A stretch of 64,000 nt of DNA from an uncultured bacterium (GCA_949292215.1 CASEYW010000028.1:1-64000); one strand, 5' to 3'. Positions 44,663-54,500 are shown, counted from the stretch's first letter. The notes: generated by a model not told the origin, from the sequence alone. A program made the numbers and translations.

Positions 44663-45850
44663 ATGAAATTATTTCTTTGTTCCGCTCTGGTATGTGCTTC
44701 GCTGTTTGCCTCATCCTATGCGGAAGAGGCGATGGAAAAGAAGAATCCGGCGGAGGTCTGGAAGGCACCCGAGCTGTTTCGGGCACCGGAGTATGAAATG
44801 GTTGATTCGAAATATCCCGACAGTCGGGAAGATGGCGTGCTGGCAATCACCTATTCCGGACTTCCGCTGAACGGCAAACCGACTCGCGTCTTTGCCTATC
44901 TCGGCTTTCCCAAAGGCCCGGTTCCGCCGGGTGGATTCCCTGCTGTGGTTCTGGTTCACGGGGGAGGAGGGACGGCATTTGCAAAGTATGTCAGGATCTG
45001 GAATCAACGGGGATATGCCGCGATCGCGATGGATCTCTACGGAACGCGTCCCATCGCTGGTAAGAAAAAGCCTGTACCGCTGGAGGGCGGAACAAATGCA
45101 GACTGGCAGAGACGCAGTGTTGCCAATGCGATTTTTGGTCACTCGCTTCTCCGTTCGCAGAAGAATGTCAACAAGGAGAAGATCGGATTGATCGGTGTTT
45201 CATGGGGCGGTATTTTCGCCTCGCTGATTTCGACGGTGGATGACCGGTTGAAATTTGTGATTCCCGTTTACGGCTGCGGCTTTTTCCGCTATGGCGATGA
45301 CAGCATCGTCTTCTACCGTTCGAAACAGAACCGGAAACCGTGGTGGGATCCCGGTTACTTTCTGCATGCTTCGAAAGTCCCTGTGTATTGGGTGGATGGA
45401 ACAAATGATGTGCATTTTGCCATTCCGGCACTGGAACGCTCGATTGCGGCGACGCCCACAACGGCGAACCGGACTCTTGTGATCCGTCTGGAACATTCGC
45501 ACATTGGATTTGAATTGAGCCCGGTCTTCCGGATCGTTGATTCTGTGTTGAAAAACGGAGTGCCGCTTCCGAAACTCGGGCCGATTTCAACAAAGAACGG
45601 TGTCGCTTCCGCAATGATTCTGAATCCGGGGAAAGGGATTCGTCTTCCCCAGCTTTGTTATACGAAGGGGAACGGGCCTCTGGCGAAGCGTCTCTGGCTG
45701 AATACGCCGGCAAAATGCGCGGGCAATACGATTTCCGCAAAGATCCCGGAAGGTGTCACGCAGTATTATCTGACGGCATTTGATGAAAAGGATCCCAGCG
45801 GACAGTGGAACTGCTCCGGATCGACCCGTGTCGTCACTGTGGAAAAGTGA
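44663..45850 (+). CDS. Exported alpha/beta-hydrolase (dienelactone hydrolase/acetyl-esterase type)
   Basis: 395 residues; the signal peptide MKLFLCSALVCASLFASSYA is cleaved near residue 20. The alpha/beta-hydrolase core has VLVHGGGGTAF (oxyanion region), the nucleophile elbow GVSWGG near 179, an acidic residue in DGTND near 244 and the catalytic His in LEHSHIGFE near 278. A ~110-residue C-terminal beta domain follows. An AAGGAGG site lies 5 bases before ATG. It sits 20 bases after the GH gene, so probably deacylates the same glycan. Confidence 0.82.
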   Translation: MKLFLCSALVCASLFASSYAEEAMEKKNPAEVWKAPELFRAPEYEMVDSKYPDSREDGVLAITYSGLPLNGKPTRVFAYLGFPKGPVPPGGFPAVVLVHGGGGTAFAKYVRIWNQRGYAAIAMDLYGTRPIAGKKKPVPLEGGTNADWQRRSVANAIFGHSLLRSQKNVNKEKIGLIGVSWGGIFASLISTVDDRLKFVIPVYGCGFFRYGDDSIVFYRSKQNRKPWWDPGYFLHASKVPVYWVDGTNDVHFAIPALERSIAATPTTANRTLVIRLEHSHIGFELSPVFRIVDSVLKNGVPLPKLGPISTKNGVASAMILNPGKGIRLPQLCYTKGNGPLAKRLWLNTPAKCAGNTISAKIPEGVTQYYLTAFDEKDPSGQWNCSGSTRVVTVEK

Positions 45851-45961
45851 CGACACCGCTTTTGCCTGAAAAAGTTCTTTTTCGTATTTTTGCCTTTAAA
45901 CTTTCATGACAGCGTTTATATTACGGAATCCTCACAATAAAAAAAGGGTGAAGTAATCAAA

Positions 45962-47911
45962 ATGAAACTGTCAAATCTGTTTTCGGACGGTGCCGTGCTT
46001 CAGCGCGGCATGCCGGTGCCGGTCTGGGGGACGACGACGCCTGATTCCGTTGTCAAAATCACATGTGCGGGGAAGTCTGCGCTTGGTGCTTCTTCTTCAA
46101 CGGGAGAGTTCCTTGTGCGTCTTCCCGAGCTTCCCGCAGGCGGGCCGTATGAGCTTGTGGCGGAAACCGTTTCGAACGGAGAGCGGGTGGTGGTTCACGA
46201 TGTTCTGGTCGGCGAGGTCTGGCTGGCATCGGGACAGTCCAATATGGAGTTCAGAATCGCCTCTTCTCCGGCGCAATACCGGGAGTTCTGTTCCCTGAAG
46301 ACGGAGCCTTCCGCTCTGCGCATGATTACCGTTCCGAAATCGGTTACAACCGCGCAGCAGCGCGAATTTTCCGCCGGCTGGCTCTCTGCGACAGAACAGA
46401 ATGCCGCCGCTTTTTCTGCGGTGGCACTCTGGTTTGCCAATCGGCTGCATGAGAAATTGAACGTTCCGGTTGGAATCATCCACTCTTCATGGGGTGGAAC
46501 ATTTGCCGAGGCGTGGACCAGCCGTTCCACGCTGATGCGGAATCCCGGAATCCGCAATACTCTGCTGGAATACGAGTCGCTTCTCTCTTCCTGCGAGGCA
46601 TGGAAAAAGGCGGATTTCTTTCATGAGCTTCCTTCCTCCCAACTGGATTTCTTCCGGAAATACGGGAAAGCAGATCCGGGGAATGCCGGTGTCGGCAAAG
46701 GCTGGGCGGAAAAGGAGTTCGATGACTCCTCCTGGAAACCGTTGCAGGTGCCGGGCAACTGGATGATACAGGGAATCGCCGGAAACGGCGCAATCTGGGC
46801 GCGCTTCTCCGTGGAGATTCCGGAGAGCTGGAGCGGAAGGCCTCTGCATCTGAAGCTCGGAGGAATCGACAAGCAGGACATCACTTATTTTAACGGGCAT
46901 GAAGTCGGGCGTTCCGGCGAGGGGTTCGATGATACTTTCTGGAATATTCCGCGGGATTACACGGTCCCGGCAGATCTGGTCAAGGCGGGACGTGCAGTGA
47001 TCGCCGTGCGTGCTTATTCGTTTCTGTATGACGGTGCCATCAACGGACTTCCGGAGATGTTCGCTCTGTACCCGGACGGCTGCGAATCGGAGAGCATCCC
47101 GCTGGTCGGCTGCTGGAAGGCTGCCGCCGAGATCGACTACGGCAAACTGCTTTTCCCGGCACGAGGTGGAGCAGCCATGCAGGGGCCGGGCAATCCGAAT
47201 ACCTATTCGATTCTCTTTGATGCGATGATCCGTCCTCTGATTCCCTATGCGATGCGCGGTGCCATCTGGTATCAGGGTGAGACGAATGCCCATTCCATCC
47301 CCGAGTCCGTTGCTTATGAACGGATCATGGCGGATCTGATCGACGACTGGCGCTTTTACTGGGGACAGGGCGATTTCCCCTTCTATCTGGTTCAGCTTGC
47401 GAATTTCCGGACTCCCTCAGAATACGACGAGGAGAGCACCTGGGCGCCTCTTCGTGAATCCCAGCGCTTTGTTTGCGAAAAAGTGCCGAATACTGCAATG
47501 GCCGTTACAACGGACTGCGGCGAGAGCCTCGACATTCATCCAAAAGACAAGCGCACCGTCGGTGAGCGTCTGGCGGCGCAGGCTTTGTACAACACCTATC
47601 ACTGCTGCGATGTGGTTCCCGGCGGGCCTCTGCCGCGGGAAATCCGCAGGGAGAACGGCGGATTGTGCATTCTGTTCGATCATGCCGATGGCGGATTGCA
47701 ATTCCACGGCGCAAGAGATGGTTTCTTCCTCGCTGGAAACGACGGTGTATTCCGCAAAGCGGAGACAGTCGAAACGGATGGTTCCAGTCTGTTCCTGCGT
47801 TGTAAGGAAGTTCTGTGTCCGGTGCGAGTCCGCTACAACTGGGCGGATAACCCGGTGGGAACGCTTTGCAATGGCGCAGGCTTCCCTGCTTCTCCATTTG
47901 AGATGAAATAA
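45962..47911 (+). CDS. Sialate O-acetylesterase-like SGNH hydrolase with inserted GH2-type sugar-binding domain
   Basis: 649 residues. It opens with the family start LSNLFSDGAVLQRGMPVPVWG; the catalytic Ser is in LASGQSNMEF (GQSN ~91), a further block is WYQGETN (~436), and the Asp-x-His pair is in SLDIHPKDK (~523). Between the halves (~255-375) is a jelly-roll like the GH2 N-terminal domain (DSSWKPLQVPGNWMI ... LHLKLGGIDKQDITYFNGHEV). There is no signal peptide, so the enzyme looks cytoplasmic, unlike most of its neighbours. It removes O-acetyl groups from sugars. It is separated from the upstream esterase gene by 111 bases. Confidence 0.87.
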   Translation: MKLSNLFSDGAVLQRGMPVPVWGTTTPDSVVKITCAGKSALGASSSTGEFLVRLPELPAGGPYELVAETVSNGERVVVHDVLVGEVWLASGQSNMEFRIASSPAQYREFCSLKTEPSALRMITVPKSVTTAQQREFSAGWLSATEQNAAAFSAVALWFANRLHEKLNVPVGIIHSSWGGTFAEAWTSRSTLMRNPGIRNTLLEYESLLSSCEAWKKADFFHELPSSQLDFFRKYGKADPGNAGVGKGWAEKEFDDSSWKPLQVPGNWMIQGIAGNGAIWARFSVEIPESWSGRPLHLKLGGIDKQDITYFNGHEVGRSGEGFDDTFWNIPRDYTVPADLVKAGRAVIAVRAYSFLYDGAINGLPEMFALYPDGCESESIPLVGCWKAAAEIDYGKLLFPARGGAAMQGPGNPNTYSILFDAMIRPLIPYAMRGAIWYQGETNAHSIPESVAYERIMADLIDDWRFYWGQGDFPFYLVQLANFRTPSEYDEESTWAPLRESQRFVCEKVPNTAMAVTTDCGESLDIHPKDKRTVGERLAAQALYNTYHCCDVVPGGPLPREIRRENGGLCILFDHADGGLQFHGARDGFFLAGNDGVFRKAETVETDGSSLFLRCKEVLCPVRVRYNWADNPVGTLCNGAGFPASPFEMK

Positions 47912-47945
47912 CAAAGCTTGTCTCCCGCAGGAGGAAATCCCGGCG

Positions 47946-47997
47946 AAAAAAGCGCCTCTTTCTCCGGATGCTGTTTTTCGGAGAAAGAGGCGTTTTT
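47946..47997. terminator. Bidirectional intrinsic terminator between sialate esterase and GH2 gene
   Basis: The 14-bp perfect stem CGCCTCTTTCTCCG (47953-47966) / CGGAGAAAGAGGCG (47979-47992) is flanked by A6 on the left and T5 on the right. It serves the convergent genes on both strands. Confidence 0.93.
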
Positions 47998-48016
47998 GGC
48001 TTGCATTGTCAGGGGG

Positions 48017-51000
48017 TCAGTATTGGCGGATAGCGTCGGGATTGTAGTAATAGTCCCGTTCACTGCCCTCCGGATGGATCAGTTTCCAAAACCGGTTTTT
48101 GGCGGATGTGCTGATGAGCTGAATTTTGCCGTAGACAAGTCCGCCGGGTCGTTTTGCGTTTTCGATCCGGATTGCCAGAGTGTTCACTCCCGGTTTGAGC
48201 AATCCGTCCGGGATGCGGTAAACGCGGGTTCCGCGCTTGTTTCCCGAGCCGATTTCGCGTCCGTTCAGGAAGGTCCTGTCGGATGTGTGCACGGTTCCGA
48301 GTTCCAGGCGCATGTTCTTTTGTGCCGCCTGCTGTTCGGTCAGTCGGATGCGCAGACGATACCAGCTGATGCCGGAATACTCTTTTTCAAGGAATAATTC
48401 ATATCCGATGCCGGGCCGGACATATTCCCCTATCACGGTCTGCTGTCCGGTGAGCCATTTCCCGGAACCGTCCTTTCCGTTCTGCCATTTTTCCTTGAGT
48501 CCCTTGTCGGCAGGGTCGAGTGCGAATTCCCAGCGCTGGAACTCCAGGGGAATCGAAAGCCCCGTATCCACCAGATAAGGCGATGCGGAATGTTTCATGG
48601 ATGCTCCATGACTGGTCAGCAGAGCTGAAATCAGTCTTGCGCATTTTCCGACGGCCGCTTTCTGATTCCGGAAGAACTCCGGAGTCAGAGAGCAGAAGAA
48701 ATAACTGCCGCAGCCGTGTTTCACCTGAAGCACCACTGCGGGATCTGCTGATACCGCATCGGGTGGAAGATTCGCAAATGCGGGCACCTGAAGTTTCTCT
48801 CGCCAGTAGAGTTCGCTTTCGCTCCAGCCGTCCAGCCAGGCACCTTCGATCCCGCTCCGAAGGGGGAGTGCTTTTTCGCACTTTTCCGACAGCTTCATTT
48901 CCAGCAGGAAGGGCAGCCAGGAACCATACCACTCCTTTCCGGTATGAAGATAGAGAATTCTGCCGCCGTTGCAGACATATTCGGAGAGCTGGAAAGAGCA
49001 CTGTTCCAGTTTTTTCCAGTCGGGATCGGAGAGAATCAGCAGCTTGAGGTCATTCAGACTCTGTCTGTCTGCGGGATCGATCGTTGTGTATTCGACCTGG
49101 AATTTCTCCAGCAGGGCGGAGCCTTTTTTTCCACCGAAGAATCCGGTTTTTCCCCCGCTGCTCCGGTTTGAGGAGAGATAATCCACCATCCGGCAGAAGA
49201 CTGTGGTTGCGACAGGATCCAGAAGAAGGCGTTCTCCGATTTCCAGCTGGGACCCGATCCAGCTGCCGTTTCTGCCGCGATATTCCAGAAGCGGGGTCTG
49301 GTAGAGGTCGAAGCCGCAGACCAGAAGCGGAAGAAGATTGCCTGTCTGGGGACGACGGAACACATTGCCTGCGACCATGCCGCGATTACCCCAGTCGACC
49401 CACTGTGCACTGGACCAGACATGGCCCGGTTCCGGATTACCATAGGCAGGGTCCAGAGAATGGCTGCCGCGCCAGTCTGCAAAATCCGCGTCGGTCAGTC
49501 CTTCCAGCACGGGATGGGATGGTGCGTTGATGAAGGCCTGCCGGCTGCGGATCTTCATCAGTTCCGGCGAGGCGTTTTTCCGCTGTTCCATGATGAGAGT
49601 CCGGATGCCTTTTTCCGCCATGGCGGAGAAATCCGGCAGTTCCTTTTCATGGGAGAAGGCTCCGGGAGCGACTATCAGGACCCGTTCGGAAGTCGGATTG
49701 CGGAAGGACCGGAGCGGAATCACGTCGTACCCCATCCGTTTCAGGGCGGTATGGAATGCCGTGGTTCCGCCGTAGACCTGGATCTGCCGGGCGGTCGGAT
49801 GTACGGCGGGGAACACTTGAACCTTCTGAGCCGTTGACAACGCCGGAGAGTCCGGATTGCCGGGGCGGAAGACCGCTTTCAGCGTATATTCCCTGCGCGT
49901 TCCGACCAGGGGCATCTTCAGGCGGAAGGGGATGCTCTTCCGATCATAAGCCTTGAGAGATGTGGAGAGTTCCGTTGAAGCGGCAGACGCCCCGGATGCG
50001 TCCAGCAGCGAGATTCTGATCCGGTAATCCAGTTTTTTTCCGCTCATGTTAATGATTCCGAGCGACTTGGAGAGCGATTCCCCGCTCCAGAAGGCATGGT
50101 CGTTTTCATAATAGTCGCTGCCCGCTCCCATGAACTTGCAGACAACATTCGACATTGCCTGACGGAACGGCGTGCTGACCGGATTCGGACGGAGATCAAC
50201 GGTATCCCCCGCGAGCGTGAAGAGCGGCAGAATGTGCGATCCGGGAAGATACGACGGTTTCACTCCGGGAAGCGTCAGGTCTCCGTCGAGCCGGGGCGAG
50301 GCGGGAAGGGAACGCGCAGCGGTGAGATAGCGTCCGGAGAAGTATTCGAACGGAGCCAGACCGGAAAGTCCGTCGAAACGCCAGAAGAAAATGGTCCGGT
50401 CGATGGAATGCACCAGCACTTTTGCGAACATTCCGGAAAGAAAATAATGTTCCTCGTTCCGGTTTCTGCCATCGCGACCGCGTGTGGAGGCGAGAAGATC
50501 ATTGAAAGGACCGTCCCAGGCGAAGGGAACCGTGACGGTGTTTTCCCGGTAGGCGGATGGTCCGAGAATGCGCGCTCCGTTTTCCTGCCAGTAGAAATAC
50601 TCCGGTTTGCCGCGGATTTTTCCCCAGAGTCCGAGATGGGCGAAGGAACCGTGATACGGAAGCGCATACTCTCCGCAGTAAAGGGCGACTTCCCGCTCCA
50701 TGCCATAGCATTTGAAAAGGGCGGAAAGTTCGGCGAAGGGAGCGCCCCAGGTATGATAGATATGGACTCCGTAAGCGTTTTTCACATGTCCGCCGGAACC
50801 GGTCAGGATTTCCGCATCGGGGAAGTATTTTTTTGCTTCGTCCGCTACGGCATTCAGTTTGATGGAACGTTCCCGCTGTCCTCCGAAAAGATTCGGATCG
50901 CCGCCGCGGACGATTTTGACGTTTCCATCCGGCTGAATGAGATGTCGTTTTTCCGCATTTTTCGGCAGACCTATGAATGCAGGATTGTTGCCGCTCGCAG

Positions 51001-52336
51001 AGCCGCCGTAGTAGACATCGACAAGAATTGCCGCAACGGATGGATGATTGTCGATCCGTCCCGAACGAATGGTTTCTTTCGCAAGGGAACGCCACATGTT
51101 GAGGCACTCTTCCCGTGAATTGGCCTGATATTCATTGAACGACAGGCAGATCTTTTCCACGACAATGAATCCTTCTTCATCCGCGACATCATAGAAGGAT
51201 GACGCCATCATATTCTGTCCATAGGCGGAATTGATGCCCAGAAATTTCATTGCCCGGATGCTTTTCCGCGTCATCTGTTCCGAGGCATACCAGAGTGGCT
51301 GCCACATCCCCTGCCAGGAGGATTCCGTATTGAGCATGATCGGTTTCCCGTTCAGGAAAAGGGCTCCCTTTTCCGCCGTCAGTTCCCGGAACCCGAAACG
51401 GAGTGTTGCTGCATCAACGGTCTTCCCGTTCTGTACGAGAGCGCAGTCCAGATAATAGAGATTCGGTTCGTCAAGACTCCAGAGCTTCGGTGTGATATAG
51501 TCGAGTTTGATTTTGGCCGCGAATGGTTTTCGTGCCGTATGGACGGTTGTTCCGTCTTTCGCATCGCGGATCTTCAGGTTCAGTTCTGCGGCAAAATTGT
51601 TTGACAGATTGGAGCCTCCGAATTCAATTTGCAGAGTTTTTGTTTTTACGAAGGTTGAGATCCGGGGCTGTCCGAAGTGCTGTTTCGGCCGGGTTGCAAG
51701 CCAGACATTGTCCTGCAGTCCCGCTCTCATCGGTTTTGCGTCGGTGGCAACATAGATGGTGTTCGTTTCTCCCACCGGGCGAAGAGCGCCTGTGATATCC
51801 ACACTGAAATACGGGCATGCAGCGCCGACTTTCCGTTCCGGAAGTGGAAGGGGAATCCGTTTCCCATTGAGGATTACGCAGCCTTTGGAATAGAAGGCGT
51901 CAAACTTCAGAAGGGTCTGACGGTTGACGCATTCGGGAGGTGTTTTGAATTCCCGGTAATACCAGCCTTGATGATAGGAAGAATAGGTTTTTCCATAGAA
52001 TTTTTCAATAGCTCGTCCGTCTGCTGAACGGATGAAATTGCACTGGGGCCCCACCCGCCAGAAACCGGGAACCAGAAAGAAACCCCATGTTTTATCAAGC
52101 GGCGGAGGTGTTTCACGGATTTTTTCGCAGAGGGTGAATTTCCAGAAGCCGTTGAGACTGATGTCTGTCCGTCTGCCGCTTTTTTTACGGAAGGCCTTGG
52201 CAAGATCCCAGTCCGTCAGTTTTGCTTGAGAGACCCTGGCAACTTTCCAGTCTGGAAACCAGACATGTTCCGCTCCGATTGCCGCTCCCGGGCCGAGCAT
52301 GGCCAGAAACAGTGGAAAAAGAAAACGCTTTTTCAT
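48017..52336 (-). CDS. Exported GH2-like giant glycosidase with a non-canonical active site
   Basis: 1439 residues from ATG 52336 (MKKRFLFPLFLAMLGPGAAIGA, signal peptide), with a GGAG site; an ATG five codons earlier lacks one. Domains: GH2 jelly roll ~45-235, Ig-like ~236-340, TIM barrel ~341-680, an amidotransferase-like region ~860-1250 (VLIVAPGAFSHEKELPDFSA) and a C-terminal jelly roll (~1290-1425). The GH2 acid/base strand, normally ending NE after NHPS, reads NHPSVAAILVDVYYGG near 430, so the catalytic Glu is absent. A Glu in CGEYALPYHG near 552 fits the nucleophile strand. The barrel R-x-x-H-Y-P motif is also changed (AYGQNM). It may be a pseudoenzyme, a carbohydrate-binding protein, or a hydrolase using another base. 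Confidence 0.78.
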   Translation of the reverse strand: MKKRFLFPLFLAMLGPGAAIGAEHVWFPDWKVARVSQAKLTDWDLAKAFRKKSGRRTDISLNGFWKFTLCEKIRETPPPLDKTWGFFLVPGFWRVGPQCNFIRSADGRAIEKFYGKTYSSYHQGWYYREFKTPPECVNRQTLLKFDAFYSKGCVILNGKRIPLPLPERKVGAACPYFSVDITGALRPVGETNTIYVATDAKPMRAGLQDNVWLATRPKQHFGQPRISTFVKTKTLQIEFGGSNLSNNFAAELNLKIRDAKDGTTVHTARKPFAAKIKLDYITPKLWSLDEPNLYYLDCALVQNGKTVDAATLRFGFRELTAEKGALFLNGKPIMLNTESSWQGMWQPLWYASEQMTRKSIRAMKFLGINSAYGQNMMASSFYDVADEEGFIVVEKICLSFNEYQANSREECLNMWRSLAKETIRSGRIDNHPSVAAILVDVYYGGSASGNNPAFIGLPKNAEKRHLIQPDGNVKIVRGGDPNLFGGQRERSIKLNAVADEAKKYFPDAEILTGSGGHVKNAYGVHIYHTWGAPFAELSALFKCYGMEREVALYCGEYALPYHGSFAHLGLWGKIRGKPEYFYWQENGARILGPSAYRENTVTVPFAWDGPFNDLLASTRGRDGRNRNEEHYFLSGMFAKVLVHSIDRTIFFWRFDGLSGLAPFEYFSGRYLTAARSLPASPRLDGDLTLPGVKPSYLPGSHILPLFTLAGDTVDLRPNPVSTPFRQAMSNVVCKFMGAGSDYYENDHAFWSGESLSKSLGIINMSGKKLDYRIRISLLDASGASAASTELSTSLKAYDRKSIPFRLKMPLVGTRREYTLKAVFRPGNPDSPALSTAQKVQVFPAVHPTARQIQVYGGTTAFHTALKRMGYDVIPLRSFRNPTSERVLIVAPGAFSHEKELPDFSAMAEKGIRTLIMEQRKNASPELMKIRSRQAFINAPSHPVLEGLTDADFADWRGSHSLDPAYGNPEPGHVWSSAQWVDWGNRGMVAGNVFRRPQTGNLLPLLVCGFDLYQTPLLEYRGRNGSWIGSQLEIGERLLLDPVATTVFCRMVDYLSSNRSSGGKTGFFGGKKGSALLEKFQVEYTTIDPADRQSLNDLKLLILSDPDWKKLEQCSFQLSEYVCNGGRILYLHTGKEWYGSWLPFLLEMKLSEKCEKALPLRSGIEGAWLDGWSESELYWREKLQVPAFANLPPDAVSADPAVVLQVKHGCGSYFFCSLTPEFFRNQKAAVGKCARLISALLTSHGASMKHSASPYLVDTGLSIPLEFQRWEFALDPADKGLKEKWQNGKDGSGKWLTGQQTVIGEYVRPGIGYELFLEKEYSGISWYRLRIRLTEQQAAQKNMRLELGTVHTSDRTFLNGREIGSGNKRGTRVYRIPDGLLKPGVNTLAIRIENAKRPGGLVYGKIQLISTSAKNRFWKLIHPEGSERDYYYNPDAIRQY

Positions 52337-52357
52337 GAAAAATGACTCCATTCGAAC

Positions 52358-53092
52358 TTAATAGTACCAGGAGAGGGTTCCATAGCCGAAGCCCTCCTGG
52401 AATTTTTTGATCATGTCGTAACGGCTTGCCGGAGCGACGTGTCCGTCTCCCCAGGCAACATTGGTTCTGCTTCTGTCATGTGCTGCCCATACACCGGCAT
52501 GCCATGTATCCGCTTCCAGATACAATTTGAATTTCATGCTGGGGTTCCAGGATGCCATTTCTCTTCGTCCGTCAGCCAGAAAGACAAAGTCCGACGAGGT
52601 CTTGATTTTCGACCATGTGATGACGCGGGCAGTTCCTTCGTTGCAGGTGACCGTGGTCACTCCCATGTAACGTACGCCTCCGTGCATGGCAGCACCGTAA
52701 ATGTTCGCCGGATAACAGTAGACCCGCTTCTGATCCTCTTCGCTGACTGTATTCGGACTGTATGCCACAGCTTCAGGACAGCGGTACATCGTTCCTCCCG
52801 GCTTCAGCACTCCTGCTTCTATGAGATAGTGCATGTAGCTGAGTTTCTCTCCGGGAGTGATTTCCGCAATGATCCTGTCGTTGAAACTGTTCGCATAGGT
52901 GAAGACTCCAACCATGATCTGTTTCTGATTGCTGGTGCAGTTGATGTATTTTGCTTTCGCGCGCGCTTTGTTCAATGCCGGAAGAAGCAAAGCCGCCAGA
53001 ATTGCAATAATTGCAATCACAACGAGGAGTTCTATGAGTGTGAATTTCTTTGTCCGTTTTAACAGGACGTGTGCTGTATGGTGTTTTTTCAT
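52358..53092 (-). CDS. Pseudopilin-like protein with H-X-DG tail
   Basis: 244 residues. After a 16-residue basic leader the prepilin helix reads [21 protein letters not shown], then [20 protein letters not shown]. The residue before Phe is Lys, not Gly. The C-terminal part has [17 protein letters not shown], the H-X-DG signature. It is the gene directly upstream of the 1439-residue GH2-like protein (21 bases), as the other pseudopilin is before the GH-A gene. The regulator gene starting at 54364 lies upstream on the same strand. Pseudopilin and glycosidase are probably co-transcribed. Confidence 0.88.
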   Translation of the reverse strand: MKKHHTAHVLLKRTKKFTLIELLVVIAIIAILAALLLPALNKARAKAKYINCTSNQKQIMVGVFTYANSFNDRIIAEITPGEKLSYMHYLIEAGVLKPGGTMYRCPEAVAYSPNTVSEEDQKRVYCYPANIYGAAMHGGVRYMGVTTVTCNEGTARVITWSKIKTSSDFVFLADGRREMASWNPSMKFKLYLEADTWHAGVWAAHDRSRTNVAWGDGHVAPASRYDMIKKFQEGFGYGTLSWYY

Positions 53093-53248
53093 TTGCTCTT
53101 CTCTTTTCTTTTTCGTATTTGACGTGTATATAAAATAAGAGGCAATCCGTAGCGTTTTTTCTTTTTGAGTTTTCCTGCAACCCTTTCTTTGTTTTTTGTT
53201 TCTGTTTTTATCATTATCCTTGTTTTCATTGGAAGAGTCCGGTTCTGG

Positions 53249-54364
53249 TTATTCCCGGTTCGGCCATTTTCTGCATTTCCGCCATTCCCCGGGAGAGACA
53301 CCGAATTTTTTCCGGAAGGCCGTAAAGAGTGCGCAGATTGTCGGAAATCCGGAACGTCCGGAAATTTCCTCCATTGTTAGATTGCCTGAAATCAGATGAT
53401 CGCATGCCTGTTTGAGACGAAGCTCCAGAAGAAACTGCTTCGGCGAAAGTTTCAGATTCTGCATGAACAGTTTGTAGAGAGCCGATTCCGAGAGATAGAA
53501 CTTATGAGCCAGTTTCTCAATCTGGATCGGAGATGCGGCGTTTTCCTTGAGATAATTCATGATGGCGGTCAGTTTCGGGTTGTCCGTGGCAGTGAAATCG
53601 GAGCTTTTGCGTTCCCGTACAAACGGATCCGGTTTGACGTAAATCATTTCCGCCGCTTCCTGTTTGCCTTCCATGAGAGCATCAAGTTCTTCTCCGGCGC
53701 GGAGACCAAGTTCATAGAGACGCGAGTCGATGCTGGAGAGCGTTACAGCAGGAGCATGACAGAGAAGCTCGTCGTTTCCGACCCCGAGAATGGAGAGTTC
53801 CGAAGGAACCGGGATGTTATTCCAGTTGGCTATGTTGAGGATTTCCGCTGCATCCCAGTCATTTTCGCAGAAGAGGGCGCAGGGTTTCGGCAGACTGTTG
53901 AGCCATTTCACGACTCGCGACTCCTTGCGCCAGATCCAGTCTCCGGGACGCAGATCGGAGCAGGGATAGCCATATTGGTCCAGCGTTTCCCGGAAGCCGC
54001 GCAGACGCCGGGTATCACTGTATGCTGCAAAATGAGAGTGCCCCTGACGGATAAAATACTCGGCGGCGATCCGCCCGATCTCATAATCGTTTTCCCTTAC
54101 GACCGAACATTTGATTCCTGCCCATTTGAATGGAATCAGTGAGACGATTTTCGTTCCGTGCCAGGAGCGGCAGGTCAGAACTTCCTCGGGAAGACTCGTG
54201 ATGATGCCGTCTCCGCGCCACCGTTTCAATCCCTCTTCGGTATTGCCGCCGCGCAGAAGAACCAGGTGCCAGTTGTTTTCCCGTGCGTGATCGACCACAC
54301 CCTGCATCAGGTCTTCAAAGTGCCAGCCGAGAGCCAGCAGAATTGTTTTTCTTCGTATTGCCAT
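53249..54364 (-). CDS. XylR-like AraC-family regulator with LacI-type sensor
   Basis: 371 residues. The N-terminal ~255 residues are a periplasmic-binding-like sensor (LALGWHFEDLMQGVVDHARE, GRIAAEYFIRQGHSHFAAYS, LSILGVGNDELLCH). The C-terminal ~105 residues hold two helix-turn-helix motifs of AraC type (QIEKLAHKFYLSESALYKLF and EEISGRSGFPTICALFTAFR). This matches E. coli XylR in layout, with an N-terminal sensor lacking a LacI headpiece. It precedes the pseudopilin/GH2 pair on the same strand and probably activates it in response to a sugar. Confidence 0.92.
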   Translation of the reverse strand: MAIRRKTILLALGWHFEDLMQGVVDHARENNWHLVLLRGGNTEEGLKRWRGDGIITSLPEEVLTCRSWHGTKIVSLIPFKWAGIKCSVVRENDYEIGRIAAEYFIRQGHSHFAAYSDTRRLRGFRETLDQYGYPCSDLRPGDWIWRKESRVVKWLNSLPKPCALFCENDWDAAEILNIANWNNIPVPSELSILGVGNDELLCHAPAVTLSSIDSRLYELGLRAGEELDALMEGKQEAAEMIYVKPDPFVRERKSSDFTATDNPKLTAIMNYLKENAASPIQIEKLAHKFYLSESALYKLFMQNLKLSPKQFLLELRLKQACDHLISGNLTMEEISGRSGFPTICALFTAFRKKFGVSPGEWRKCRKWPNRE

Positions 54365-54419
54365 CCAGATTTTCCATCTTTGACTGCGAAAAACGATATT
54401 TTTTTATTCCTTTGCCTAC

Positions 54420-54448
54420 ATTATACAGCAGGATCATTTTTTTGACAA
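54420..54448 (-). promoter_or_regulatory. Promoter of the XylR-like regulator gene
   Basis: Minus strand TTGTCA (54443-54448), 17 bases, then TATAAT (54420-54425). Transcription would start near 54413, about 50 bases before the start codon. Confidence 0.8.
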
Positions 54449-54500
54449 TATTAAAATCGGTATAGTTTATATTGATTTCTGTAAAAATGGAAGAGAGACA

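Noticed and set aside
45889..45922. Promoter for the sialate O-acetylesterase gene
   Set aside because: A TATATT box is present at 45917-45922, but no -35 box occurs at 16-18 bases; TTGCCT is 21 bases away.
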